NCBI RefSeq assembly: GCF_001050275.1
Contig: NZ_BBYA01000014.1
Location: forward strand, 1 to 64,000
DNA: 64,000 nucleotides
DNA from: Leptolinea tardivitalis
Lineage (GTDB): Bacteria > Chloroflexota > Anaerolineae > Anaerolineales > Anaerolineaceae
Direction: 5' to 3'
Made by a program: the position numbers and the translations under genes. Within the stretch, counting starts at the first letter, position 1; every line of letters begins with the position of its first letter. A model generated the notes under the pieces. It did no database searches and was not told the DNA's origin. It was given only the letters and a program-made list of their open reading frames with translations. This document shows positions 16,183-24,400 of this stretch, in pieces.

Positions 16183-18102
16183 ATGGTATCCACGCGCGAT
16201 TCACAACGCTTTTATCAGCATTTTCTAACTATAGGGTTGATATTTATCATAACAATCCTGACTACCGGCGTTTTTATTCATCGATTTGGTTTATATGGTG
16301 ACCAGTGGGTATCTGTTCTACACCCATCAGACGTTGGATCGAATCTCTATCTGGATGAGAGGATTCAGAGTGCAATAATATTTTTCATAGGTAAACAACC
16401 GTTTCTGTATCATTTATTAAACATGTTATTGTTGTCATTTTCTGGAATTTTGGCCTACATTCTTCTTTTAAGATTGAATTTTGGGAATTTTTATTCAACT
16501 GCTGGCAGTCTTCTATTTTTAGTTTTTCCGACATTTGGACAACCAGGTGCTGCGTTTGCACTTTCATCGATCCTTTTAGGACTCAGCCTGTCACTACTAT
16601 CGGCTATTTGTTATCTGTTTGCACTTTCTCAAAATAGAATTGTTTCTTGGAATTTATTCATAGCTTTTGTTTTTTCACTCTTGTCTTTATTTATCACTCC
16701 CATAATCACTCTTTTTGAAGGGCTCTTAATAATTGGGATCGCCTTGTATGTTTCATTGGGAGAATATGGAAAAAGAAAAGGTTGGATTCTTGGAACAGGT
16801 TTAGGGCATCTGGTAGTAAGTATTTTGATTGTATTGGGAACCAACCCTGTAGAAACAAACATCAGATCACTATTTCTATCAACAATACGCGAGTGGTTTT
16901 CTGAAGTAATTTCAATCTGGAGAAAGGTTATCAGTTTTCCATCTGGAGGCGGGCAGGTTGCAGTTTACCTTGCAATACTTTTGATTGCTGCATGTTTTTT
17001 GACATATTTGCTGTCCAAATTACATAATGGAATACAACAGGCTGATTGGAAGACAGGTAAGAATGATATTTGTATTTTTGCGGGACTGGTCATTTTCACG
17101 ATATGCTTTATTTTTGAACAAAAAATAGCACACATCACAGTGACAGCAAATTACCCTGATGATCTGGGAATTCTGGTAAGTGGATTTCTATTATCAATTC
17201 TTACCATTCTGGGAATAAAAATACTCTTTCTGGAAAAATATCAGGCAATACTATTTTCTTTGCTGATAGTCTTATCGGCTGGAGCAAGGTTTCAGATTTC
17301 CCAACGATTTGCTAATGAGTCTGCGAAAGTAGATAGCTTTCTTTCCCAATTACAGGTCAGAGGGAATGCATTGGAAGAGGGAACCAGTATTGTGGTAGAG
17401 CAATTGCCATTGGATTTTACGTCCATCAGATCAATCAATGCTCTGGTCAAAGAAAAGATGAACGTACCGGAGGGCGATGCTTCAGTGAATATCATATCGG
17501 CGAATGAACCTGGTTTTCAAGAATTTTTGGCAGATTCAGGTAAGAATAGCCGTGTTTTGCGCATAGACAATTTGGATTTGGCAATTGATAAAACAAAAAT
17601 ACTGACTATCTGGCAGCCTGAAAATGGATGTCTTCATTTGATTGAACCTGATACAGATATTGTGAATTTACCAAAGAGTCTGGCATTGACTAAAAAATTC
17701 TCCAATCCTTCTTTGTTGATACCTGACCAGATGTCAGATGTCAAACAACATAACACATTTCGAGCTACAATTAATCCAGCAGGTTGCTATTTCTATCAGA
17801 TGGGAACTCGGTTACTACAAGAAAAGAAATGGGATGACGTTATAGATTTGTATCAACAGGAAAAAGACCAGAACCTTTCCATTCGAAATTTTGAAGAAGT
17901 ACAGCCATTACTCAGAGCATATCTCGAAAAAGGCAAGTATTTTGACGCTGTTCATGTATCTCAGAAATTTAATTTAAATCCAGAGTCGCAACAGGAAATC
18001 TGCAAAACGTGGACAGATACGTTGCAAGAGAAATTAGACAAAGAGGAGGTGGTACAGGAAGTTAGAAAATCAATGGCACAAATCGGATGTAATAATGAGT
18101 GA
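16183..18102 (+). CDS. Large membrane protein, tandem paralogue 2
   Basis: A 639-residue protein with the same architecture as the gene before it: a membrane helix, a LYGDQW loop in place of LFGDDW, a set of hydrophobic helices, a central soluble region with INL and QPENGCLHLIEPDT, and a C-terminal TPR-like end (YFYQMGTRLLQEKKWDDVIDLYQQ region, compare the matching segment of the first copy). The first acidic pair is DQ rather than DD, so the two copies may not be equivalent. The start is ambiguous. ATG at 16183 follows the stop of the previous gene; ATG at 16138 has GAGG three bases upstream and would overlap by 41 bases. Confidence 0.65.
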   Translation: MVSTRDSQRFYQHFLTIGLIFIITILTTGVFIHRFGLYGDQWVSVLHPSDVGSNLYLDERIQSAIIFFIGKQPFLYHLLNMLLLSFSGILAYILLLRLNFGNFYSTAGSLLFLVFPTFGQPGAAFALSSILLGLSLSLLSAICYLFALSQNRIVSWNLFIAFVFSLLSLFITPIITLFEGLLIIGIALYVSLGEYGKRKGWILGTGLGHLVVSILIVLGTNPVETNIRSLFLSTIREWFSEVISIWRKVISFPSGGGQVAVYLAILLIAACFLTYLLSKLHNGIQQADWKTGKNDICIFAGLVIFTICFIFEQKIAHITVTANYPDDLGILVSGFLLSILTILGIKILFLEKYQAILFSLLIVLSAGARFQISQRFANESAKVDSFLSQLQVRGNALEEGTSIVVEQLPLDFTSIRSINALVKEKMNVPEGDASVNIISANEPGFQEFLADSGKNSRVLRIDNLDLAIDKTKILTIWQPENGCLHLIEPDTDIVNLPKSLALTKKFSNPSLLIPDQMSDVKQHNTFRATINPAGCYFYQMGTRLLQEKKWDDVIDLYQQEKDQNLSIRNFEEVQPLLRAYLEKGKYFDAVHVSQKFNLNPESQQEICKTWTDTLQEKLDKEEVVQEVRKSMAQIGCNNE

Positions 18103-18156
18103 ATACGCTTCTTGAATTGCGTATACACAAATATAACTATAGAAAGGATCAGTATC

Positions 18157-19137
18157 ATGCAAACATTCTTACATGGACGTGATTTGATTGGTGATCTGGA
18201 TTTTAGCAAAGAAGAAGTTGAAACAGTCATGGATGTGGCGTTTGACCTGAAACGCAAACGCGCTTTGAATGAACCATTTCCGCTTTTGAGAGATAAAGTT
18301 CTGGCTATGCTATTTTTCTTTAGCAGCACTCGGACTCGCGGCTCATTTGAAGCAGGAATCTCTCATCTTGGAGGTCATGCGGCTTTCATCGAATCGAAAT
18401 CCACGCAAATTGCGCACGGTGATACCCCCAAGGAAATTGGAGAGATTTTCGGCCGATATTATGATGGCATTGCCATCCGCCATGTTGACTGGGGTGTAGG
18501 AAATAAATACATAAATGATGTTGCCAAATATTCGCGAGTTCCTGTTCTCAATATGCAGGATGAAATCTACCATCCTTTCCAGTGTCTTGCAGATTTGATG
18601 ACCATTCTTGAAAAGAAGGGACGTGATCTTCGGAAGAAGAAGATGGTAGTCTCCTGGGCATACGCGGCATCATACCAGAAACCTATGTCAGTCCCTCAGA
18701 GTCTGATCTTGCAAATGCCCCGTTTTGGCCTGGATGTAACCCTGGCATATCCTCCTGAGTTTAAATTGATGCCAGATATTATGGCGCAGGCTGAAGAACA
18801 GGCTAAACGCTTCAATACCAAATTTGAAGTAGTTGATGATATGGAGAAAGCATTCAAGGATGCCGATATCGTCTATGCCAAATCATGGGGAGCTATGCTC
18901 ACAACAACCGATACGGAAGAAGGCGCCAAAATCATCAAGAAATATGAATCATGGATCACGGATGAACGCAAGATGAAATTGGCGAAACCTGATGCTATTT
19001 ATATGCATCCTCTTCCGGCTGACCGCAATATCGAAGTAACCGATGCTGTAATTGATGGACCGAATTCTGTGGTCTATGATGAGGCCGAAAACCGAATGCA
19101 TGCTCAGGAAGCCGTAATGGCTTTAACCATGGGATAA
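18157..19137 (+). CDS. YgeW-like (knotted) carbamoyltransferase
   Basis: A 326-residue transcarbamylase of the ornithine/acetylornithine/YgeW branch. The carbamoyl-phosphate motifs are STRTR (57-61), HPFQ (139-142) and HPLPADR (284-290). The proline-rich SYQKPMSVPQ (172-181) and FKDADIVYAKSWG (233-245) match E. coli YgeW (SYGKPLSVPQ; FKDADIVYPKSW, from memory) and not the DxxxSMG loop of ornithine transcarbamylase, so ornithine is unlikely. YgeW belongs to an anaerobic purine/uric-acid cluster. The start at 18157 has AGGATC upstream; a longer frame from 18112 is rejected. Carbamate kinase follows after 22 bp, so the expected role is to make carbamoyl phosphate from a ureido compound. Confidence 0.85.
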   Translation: MQTFLHGRDLIGDLDFSKEEVETVMDVAFDLKRKRALNEPFPLLRDKVLAMLFFFSSTRTRGSFEAGISHLGGHAAFIESKSTQIAHGDTPKEIGEIFGRYYDGIAIRHVDWGVGNKYINDVAKYSRVPVLNMQDEIYHPFQCLADLMTILEKKGRDLRKKKMVVSWAYAASYQKPMSVPQSLILQMPRFGLDVTLAYPPEFKLMPDIMAQAEEQAKRFNTKFEVVDDMEKAFKDADIVYAKSWGAMLTTTDTEEGAKIIKKYESWITDERKMKLAKPDAIYMHPLPADRNIEVTDAVIDGPNSVVYDEAENRMHAQEAVMALTMG

Positions 19138-19159
19138 AACTGAAAGGAAAGAAATACGA

Positions 19160-20107
19160 ATGGAAAAAAAAGGTGTTGCTGTTGTCGCTGTTGGTGGTAA
19201 TTCATTAATCAAAGATGAAGACCACAAGACAATTCCAGACCAGTATCATGCTGGAAAGGAATCGATGAAGCACATCGTAGATATGATCGAACAGGGTTGG
19301 GAAGTCGTAGTGACTCATGGCAATGGACCGCAAGTTGGATTCATTCTTCGCCGCTCAGAACTATCACGCCATGAATTGCACGATGTTTCATTGGATTTCT
19401 GTGGCGCAGATTCGCAGGGTTCCATCGGTTATATGTTCGCAATGGCTTTGCATAATGAATTTCTTGCCCGTGGTATGAAAAAACAGGCTGCGGCTATCGT
19501 AACACAGACAATTGTCGACCGAAACGATAAAGCCTTCCAGAATCCCACCAAACCTATTGGCAGTTTTATGGATGAAAAAACCGCCAAAGAACGTCGGGAC
19601 AAAGAAGGCTGGGTTGTGGTGGAAGATGCCGGGCGGGGTTGGAGACGTGTAGTCGCATCTCCAATACCCCAGAAGATTGTTGAAGCAGAAGCCATTAATT
19701 CACTGATCAAAGCTGGTTTTACCGTTGTCGGTGTTGGTGGAGGCGGGATTCCGGTGATTGAAGATGAAAACGGTAATCTCGTTGGAGTAGAGGCTGTTAT
19801 TGACAAAGATTTCGGCTCTGCACTTCTGGCAAATCTTATCAATGCTGATCTTTTTGTTATCAGCACTGCGGTAGAAAAAGTGGCTATCAACTTTAATAAA
19901 CCAGACCAGAAGTGGATTGATAAGATGACAGCAGCTGAAGCCCGAAAGTATATGGAAGAAGGGCATTTTGCCAAAGGCAGTATGCTTCCAAAAATTCAGG
20001 CAATCTTGAAATTCCTGGATGCCGGCGGGAAAAAAGCCTTGATTACAAATCCAGAGAATATTGGCCGCGCATTGAAAGGCGAGACCGGTACCTGGATAGT
20101 TCCGTAG
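19160..20107 (+). CDS. arcC: Carbamate kinase
   Basis: A 315-residue amino-acid-kinase-fold enzyme that transfers phosphate from carbamoyl phosphate to ADP, giving ATP plus carbamate. Signatures include VAVGGNSLI (8-16), THGNGPQVGFI (53-63), GVGGGGIPV (about 190-198), DKDFGSALLA (214-223) and GSMLPKIQA (about 274-282). Length matches ArcC/YqeA. It is directly downstream of the YgeW-like transcarbamylase and ends at a strong terminator, so the pair forms an ATP-yielding step. The usual partner of the arginine deiminase pathway (arcA) is absent here. Confidence 0.95.
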   Translation: MEKKGVAVVAVGGNSLIKDEDHKTIPDQYHAGKESMKHIVDMIEQGWEVVVTHGNGPQVGFILRRSELSRHELHDVSLDFCGADSQGSIGYMFAMALHNEFLARGMKKQAAAIVTQTIVDRNDKAFQNPTKPIGSFMDEKTAKERRDKEGWVVVEDAGRGWRRVVASPIPQKIVEAEAINSLIKAGFTVVGVGGGGIPVIEDENGNLVGVEAVIDKDFGSALLANLINADLFVISTAVEKVAINFNKPDQKWIDKMTAAEARKYMEEGHFAKGSMLPKIQAILKFLDAGGKKALITNPENIGRALKGETGTWIVP

Positions 20108-20111
20108 TATT

Positions 20112-20152
20112 ATGAACCCCTGACATGAATTGTTGTCAGGGGTTCATCTTAT
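20112..20152 (+). terminator. Terminator after carbamate kinase
   Basis: A perfect 14-bp stem (20112-20125 with 20134-20147), an 8-base loop and a CTTATT tail. Confidence 0.88.
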
Positions 20153-20169
20153 TCTATGGTGGTTAAATC

Positions 20170-20907
20170 ATGAATTATCCGAGCGTCTCTGTTTGTTTTC
20201 CAGCCTACAATGAAGAAAAAACAGTTGGACAAGTTTTAGAGCATGCCTACGATTTGTTGACGGCATGGAAAATTGACTTTGAGTTGATTATTTGCAATGA
20301 TGCCTCCAGCGATAATACAGGAAAAATCATTGAGAGTTTTGCTGCGGAGAAGCCGGAAGTAAGAGTGATAAATCACCTTGTGAATAAAGGTATCCGGGAT
20401 ACCTTCGAGGAGTTGAATCAAAAGGCGGAGAAAGATTTTGTATTTCTAAATTCCACTGATGGACAATGGAAAACGGAAAGCCTGATACATATGCTTCCGA
20501 TGACAGAACAATGGGATGTCATCATTGCCAGTCGGATACGAAAGCCATATGGACCTGGTCGTTTATTTATTTCGATGGTCTTTAATTTGATTCCAAAAAT
20601 TTTCTTTGGAGTAAATACATATGATGCCGGAGCAGTTAAGCTTGTACGCAAAGAGATCATTCAACGATTTCCGCTAATTTCCTCGACGCCATTTTCTGAA
20701 GCCGAGCGGTTGATAAAGTCAAGCAAAGCCGGTTATCGCATTACAGAATACCCGGTTGAAGTTGAATATAGAAGAACCGGTAAATCAAATGCAATCAAAT
20801 GGAAAGTTTTAAAGAACACATTAACCGATGTAATTAAAGTCTGGTGGCAGGTTCAAATTAAGAATGACCTGAATGAAGCATTCTCGGGAGGCAAACAATT
20901 AAGATAA
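20170..20907 (+). CDS. Glycosyltransferase family 2 protein without membrane anchor
   Basis: A 245-residue GT-A fold glycosyltransferase. The N-terminal SVCFPAYNEEKTVGQVL and ICNDASSDNTGKIIE (nucleotide-binding Asp) are typical of the DPM1/GT2 type. The usual DxD position reads LNSTDGQW, so the second acidic residue of the motif is not obvious. No membrane helices are present. The acceptor is unknown. It sits between carbamate kinase and the adenine-deaminase-like gene without an evident role in that pathway. A GGTGG lies upstream of the ATG. Confidence 0.82.
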   Translation: MNYPSVSVCFPAYNEEKTVGQVLEHAYDLLTAWKIDFELIICNDASSDNTGKIIESFAAEKPEVRVINHLVNKGIRDTFEELNQKAEKDFVFLNSTDGQWKTESLIHMLPMTEQWDVIIASRIRKPYGPGRLFISMVFNLIPKIFFGVNTYDAGAVKLVRKEIIQRFPLISSTPFSEAERLIKSSKAGYRITEYPVEVEYRRTGKSNAIKWKVLKNTLTDVIKVWWQVQIKNDLNEAFSGGKQLR

Positions 20908-21043
20908 AATAGAATTGTTTCCTTTCGGGGATGGAACAAAATAATAGAAGTTCGATATGCAACAAAATAAAGCAAGTTTTTCTGCCTGATATAACGAACA
21001 ACAACCTTTGTTGGTTGAAACATTATTACAGTAAGGAGAAAAA

Positions 21044-22882
21044 ATGACTGTTGCTAAATCTGGAACTTACTATCATCAAAGAAAAGCATTGCACGATGTA
21101 ACACGCGACATGGCTGCTGTTGCCATGGGTTTTCTTCCCGCTGATCTGATTATCAAAAATGGAAAATTAATAAATGTCAATACGTCCCAGATTCAACCGG
21201 GGATTGATATTGCCATTAAACACGGATTTATTGCACTGGTTGGCAATGCCGATCACGTGCTTGCGGATGAAAACACGAAGATTGTCGATGCCAATGGACG
21301 TTATCTGGCTCCCGGGTTTATTGACAGTCATATGCATATCGAAAGCACCATGGTTGATATCCGTAGTTTTGCTGCGGGAATATTGCCCCATGGAACTACT
21401 ACCATTTGTCCAGACAACCATGAAATAACAAATGTATTCGGTTTGAAAGCTGTTGAATTATTTCACAAAGCGGCAGAAGGATTACCGCTAAAGGTTTTCC
21501 TGGCTATGCCTGTTTGTGTTCCGTCAATTCCGGGTTTTGAAGATGCCGGTGCAACAATCACAGCCGAAGAAGTGGCTAAAGCATATGAAGAGGGTTGGGC
21601 TCAATTGCAGGGAGAACAGATGAATTTCCCTGGTGTTATTTATGGTGATCCCAATACTCATGCCATTACAGCCGCCTCTTTGAAGGCGGGTATTATTTTA
21701 ACAGGGCATTATGCATCTCTGGAATTGAATAAGGGTTTAAATGCATTCATTGCATCTGGTATGAATGCCTGCCACGAGTCGACGACGGCAGAAGCAACAT
21801 TAAAACGAGCTCAATTAGGTATGTATCCTCAGCAGCGTTATGGTACAGCCTGGTTGGATATGCCAAATACCATCAAAGCCATTACTGAGAATCCGGGAAT
21901 TGATACCCGATTCTTCTCGATGGTAACCGATGATGTGACACCAGCGACAGTAGCCTACGAAGGCCATCTTGTGCGGGTTGTACGCGAGGCTATTCGTCAG
22001 GGAGTGAATCCCATTACGGCTATTCAAATGGTCACTATTAATACAGCTCAACTTTTGGAAAAAGCCCGTTATATTGGAACGATATCTCCCGGACGGGCTG
22101 CCGACATTCTTATTTTGAGTGATCTGGTAAATGTAACCATTGATGAAGTCTATGCCGATGGTGTGTTGGTTTCAAAAGATGGCAAGATGGTTGTTGAATT
22201 GCCCCGCTATGATTATCCTGAATGGGCTTTGAAGTCTGTTCATCTGAAAAAACTCACCGAAAAAGATTTTGCTATTCCAGCTAGTGGAAAAGAGACTGTT
22301 CGAGTAATGCGTGTTTATCCTGGCATGGTGCACACAACGGAAGAATTTACCGAAATGACACCTGTCAATGGAGGGTTGCAATCTGATCCTTCGAAAGATA
22401 TTGCTAAGATAGCCATTTTTTATCGTCATCAGGAGAAGGAAGGTTTGACGGGAACAAAGGGGCTGGGATTTATGACCGGTGCTACCCTTAAACCCAACAC
22501 TGCCTTTGCCTCCACCGTATCACATGATTGTCACAATCTAATGGTTTTGGGAACTGATGATAAAGCTATGGCTGTGGCAGGAAATGCCCTTATTGAAGCC
22601 GGCGGAGGATTCGCTGTAGTAGTGGACGGTCAAATAGAAGCCATTATGCCGCTGCCTCTAGCAGGGTTGATGTCATTGGAACCGGTGGCTGTGGCTGCCA
22701 AACAGGTTCGGGCGGTTGAGGATGCCATTAAAAAGGCAGGCTGTCCGGCTGATTCAGTAGAAATGACATTGAGCCTTCTGGGTCTGATTGTTTTGGAAGA
22801 GTTACACCTTTCCAACAAAGGATTGGTTGAACTGAAACCCGGTCAACCGCCTAAATTTGTTGATTTGGTCGTCAATAAATAG
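21044..22882 (+). CDS. Adenine-deaminase-like amidohydrolase
   Basis: A 612-residue protein of the AdeC family, which deaminates adenine to hypoxanthine. It has an N-terminal extension before the amidohydrolase core, metal ligands FIDSHMHIEST (H96, H98), GTTTICPDNHEITNV (119-131), the TDDVTP motif and the C-terminal SHDCHNLMVLG typical of the family. Two conserved spots differ from E. coli AdeC as remembered: CDPHE is here PDNHE, and the SDHE/TDHE loop is NACHE (Asp to Cys). Another purine or ureide ring may be the substrate. A strong AAGGAG precedes the ATG. The purine-type transporter gene follows within 100 bp, supporting a purine role. Confidence 0.85.
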   Translation: MTVAKSGTYYHQRKALHDVTRDMAAVAMGFLPADLIIKNGKLINVNTSQIQPGIDIAIKHGFIALVGNADHVLADENTKIVDANGRYLAPGFIDSHMHIESTMVDIRSFAAGILPHGTTTICPDNHEITNVFGLKAVELFHKAAEGLPLKVFLAMPVCVPSIPGFEDAGATITAEEVAKAYEEGWAQLQGEQMNFPGVIYGDPNTHAITAASLKAGIILTGHYASLELNKGLNAFIASGMNACHESTTAEATLKRAQLGMYPQQRYGTAWLDMPNTIKAITENPGIDTRFFSMVTDDVTPATVAYEGHLVRVVREAIRQGVNPITAIQMVTINTAQLLEKARYIGTISPGRAADILILSDLVNVTIDEVYADGVLVSKDGKMVVELPRYDYPEWALKSVHLKKLTEKDFAIPASGKETVRVMRVYPGMVHTTEEFTEMTPVNGGLQSDPSKDIAKIAIFYRHQEKEGLTGTKGLGFMTGATLKPNTAFASTVSHDCHNLMVLGTDDKAMAVAGNALIEAGGGFAVVVDGQIEAIMPLPLAGLMSLEPVAVAAKQVRAVEDAIKKAGCPADSVEMTLSLLGLIVLEELHLSNKGLVELKPGQPPKFVDLVVNK

Positions 22883-22982
22883 GGTAATAGAACCGGAATA
22901 TTTTTGTCAGGAGGTGATGCAATTCTTATCATGTAATGCTGATTTTCCCAAATTCAATAACAAATTTACAGGAGGAGTAGTT

Positions 22983-24302
22983 ATGAAAAAGAATGTAATC
23001 TGGCGTACCATAGTTGTGTTTATGCTTGCATCCATGCTTGTTTCTGCATGTGCACCGGCTGCTACCCCGGCTCCAACAGCAGAACCTGCCAAACCCGCCG
23101 AACCAACCAAAGCCGCAGAACCTGCTGCTGCCGAACCAACCAAAGCACCCGAACCGACAAAAGCTGAAGCTGCTGCCCCGACTGCTGCTGGTGAATTTAC
23201 GTTCGGTATTGTTATGGTTGGTCCATATAATGATCATGGATGGAGTGAAGCCAGCTATCTGGCCGGCCAGTATGTAGAGAAAATGGTTCCAGGAACCAAA
23301 ATGATCTACATCGATAAAGTCAATTCTGCTGACCGTCCGGGTACAACCGGTGATCAGCTCGCCGAAGAATTAGTCTCAAAAGGTGCGAAATTAATCGTCT
23401 TCAATTCGGATGACTTCAAGGACGCCTCGGTCGAATTCAAAAAGAACAATCCGACCATTCCTGTATTGCACATCTCTGGTGATCTGGCCTGGAAAGATGG
23501 CAAGAACTATAAAGAAATGGAAGGTTATTCCAACCTGATGTCTCAGATGGAATATGGTGAAATGATCGGTGGTTGCGCTGCAGCCCTTACCACCCAGACT
23601 GGAAAGATCGGATATGTTGGTCCATTGATCAATGATGAGACCCGCCGTTTTGCCAACGCCACCTATTTGGGCGCCAAACACTGCTGGGAAACCTATGCCA
23701 AGAAAGATCCAAAAGATCTGAAGATGAAAGTTACCTGGATTGGTTTCTGGTTCAATATTCCTGGTGTTACGGCTGACCCCTCTACTGTATCTGATGATTT
23801 CTTGAACAGTGGTCATGATGTATTGATTTCTGCTCTTGATACCATGGAAGCACTGGTGCAGACAAAGAAAGCCGTCGATGGCGGCAAGAAGGCCTGGGCT
23901 GTGGCGTATGATTACAAGGATGCCTGCAATGAAGCTCCGGATGTATGCCTGGGTGTCAGATACTTCAACTGGGGGCCCGGTTATGTAAAGGCTGTCAAAG
24001 CTGTAATGGATGGTTCTTTCAAATCATACTGGGAATGGGCAGCTCCGGATTGGAAAGATATCAACAATCCCGATACTTCTGCCATGGGCTTCAACAAAGG
24101 CAAAGGTTTGTCTGAAGAAAATGCCAAGAATTTGGATGCTTTCATTGGTGAACTTGCTGGTGGTTTGAACCTGTGGACGGGTCCGATCAAATGGCAGGAT
24201 GGTACAGATTTCTTGAAAGATGGCGAGAAAGCCACTGATCAGCAGATCTGGTATCAACCGCAATTGCTGGAAGGTATTGAAGGCTTGAGCGTTGCTCCGT
24301 AG
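22983..24302 (+). CDS. BMP-family (PnrA-like) nucleoside-binding lipoprotein
   Basis: The 439-residue substrate-binding lipoprotein of an ABC importer. The signal peptide ends in VSAC (lipidated Cys23). A 45-residue Ala/Pro/Glu/Thr/Lys linker follows, then the periplasmic-binding fold starting FTFGIVMVGPYNDHGWSEA. BMP/PnrA proteins bind purine nucleosides in Treponema and others. The ATG at 22983 has an AGGAGGAG Shine-Dalgarno; a longer frame from 22857 lacks a signal peptide and is rejected. A hairpin follows the gene, and the ATPase and two permease genes come next in order. Confidence 0.93.
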   Translation: MKKNVIWRTIVVFMLASMLVSACAPAATPAPTAEPAKPAEPTKAAEPAAAEPTKAPEPTKAEAAAPTAAGEFTFGIVMVGPYNDHGWSEASYLAGQYVEKMVPGTKMIYIDKVNSADRPGTTGDQLAEELVSKGAKLIVFNSDDFKDASVEFKKNNPTIPVLHISGDLAWKDGKNYKEMEGYSNLMSQMEYGEMIGGCAAALTTQTGKIGYVGPLINDETRRFANATYLGAKHCWETYAKKDPKDLKMKVTWIGFWFNIPGVTADPSTVSDDFLNSGHDVLISALDTMEALVQTKKAVDGGKKAWAVAYDYKDACNEAPDVCLGVRYFNWGPGYVKAVKAVMDGSFKSYWEWAAPDWKDINNPDTSAMGFNKGKGLSEENAKNLDAFIGELAGGLNLWTGPIKWQDGTDFLKDGEKATDQQIWYQPQLLEGIEGLSVAP

Positions 24303-24329
24303 TATAAAAACCTTCTGAAATAATCCAAG

Positions 24330-24366
24330 GGGAGGAAGGAGTTAGTCCTTCCTCCCACTTTTCTAA
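24330..24366 (+). terminator. Intra-operon hairpin after the binding-protein gene
   Basis: GGGAGGAAGGA (24330-24340) pairs exactly with TCCTTCCTCCC (24346-24356), followed by ACTTTTCT. Because the remaining transporter genes lie downstream, it probably acts as a partial terminator or as an mRNA 3'-end stabiliser that makes the binding protein more abundant. Confidence 0.75.
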
Positions 24367-24400
24367 AATCCCAAATCTCCAGAAAACAAACTGATCCAAT

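Noticed and set aside
17733-17742. GTCAGATGTC, partial copy of the GntR operator motif
   Set aside because: It lies inside the coding sequence of a membrane protein far from any start and matches only ten bases.
18157-19137. Calling this gene argF (ornithine carbamoyltransferase)
   Set aside because: The DxxxSMG ornithine loop is missing and the proline-rich SYQKPMSVPQ loop matches YgeW.
20908-21043. Gap between the GT2 gene and the adenine-deaminase-like gene
   Set aside because: No promoter, RNA or repeat was convincing; only AT-rich sequence and the AAGGAG of the next gene.
23014-23277. 87-codon ORF in another frame of the BMP lipoprotein gene
   Set aside because: It is a by-product of the repetitive Ala/Pro/Glu/Lys linker codons.
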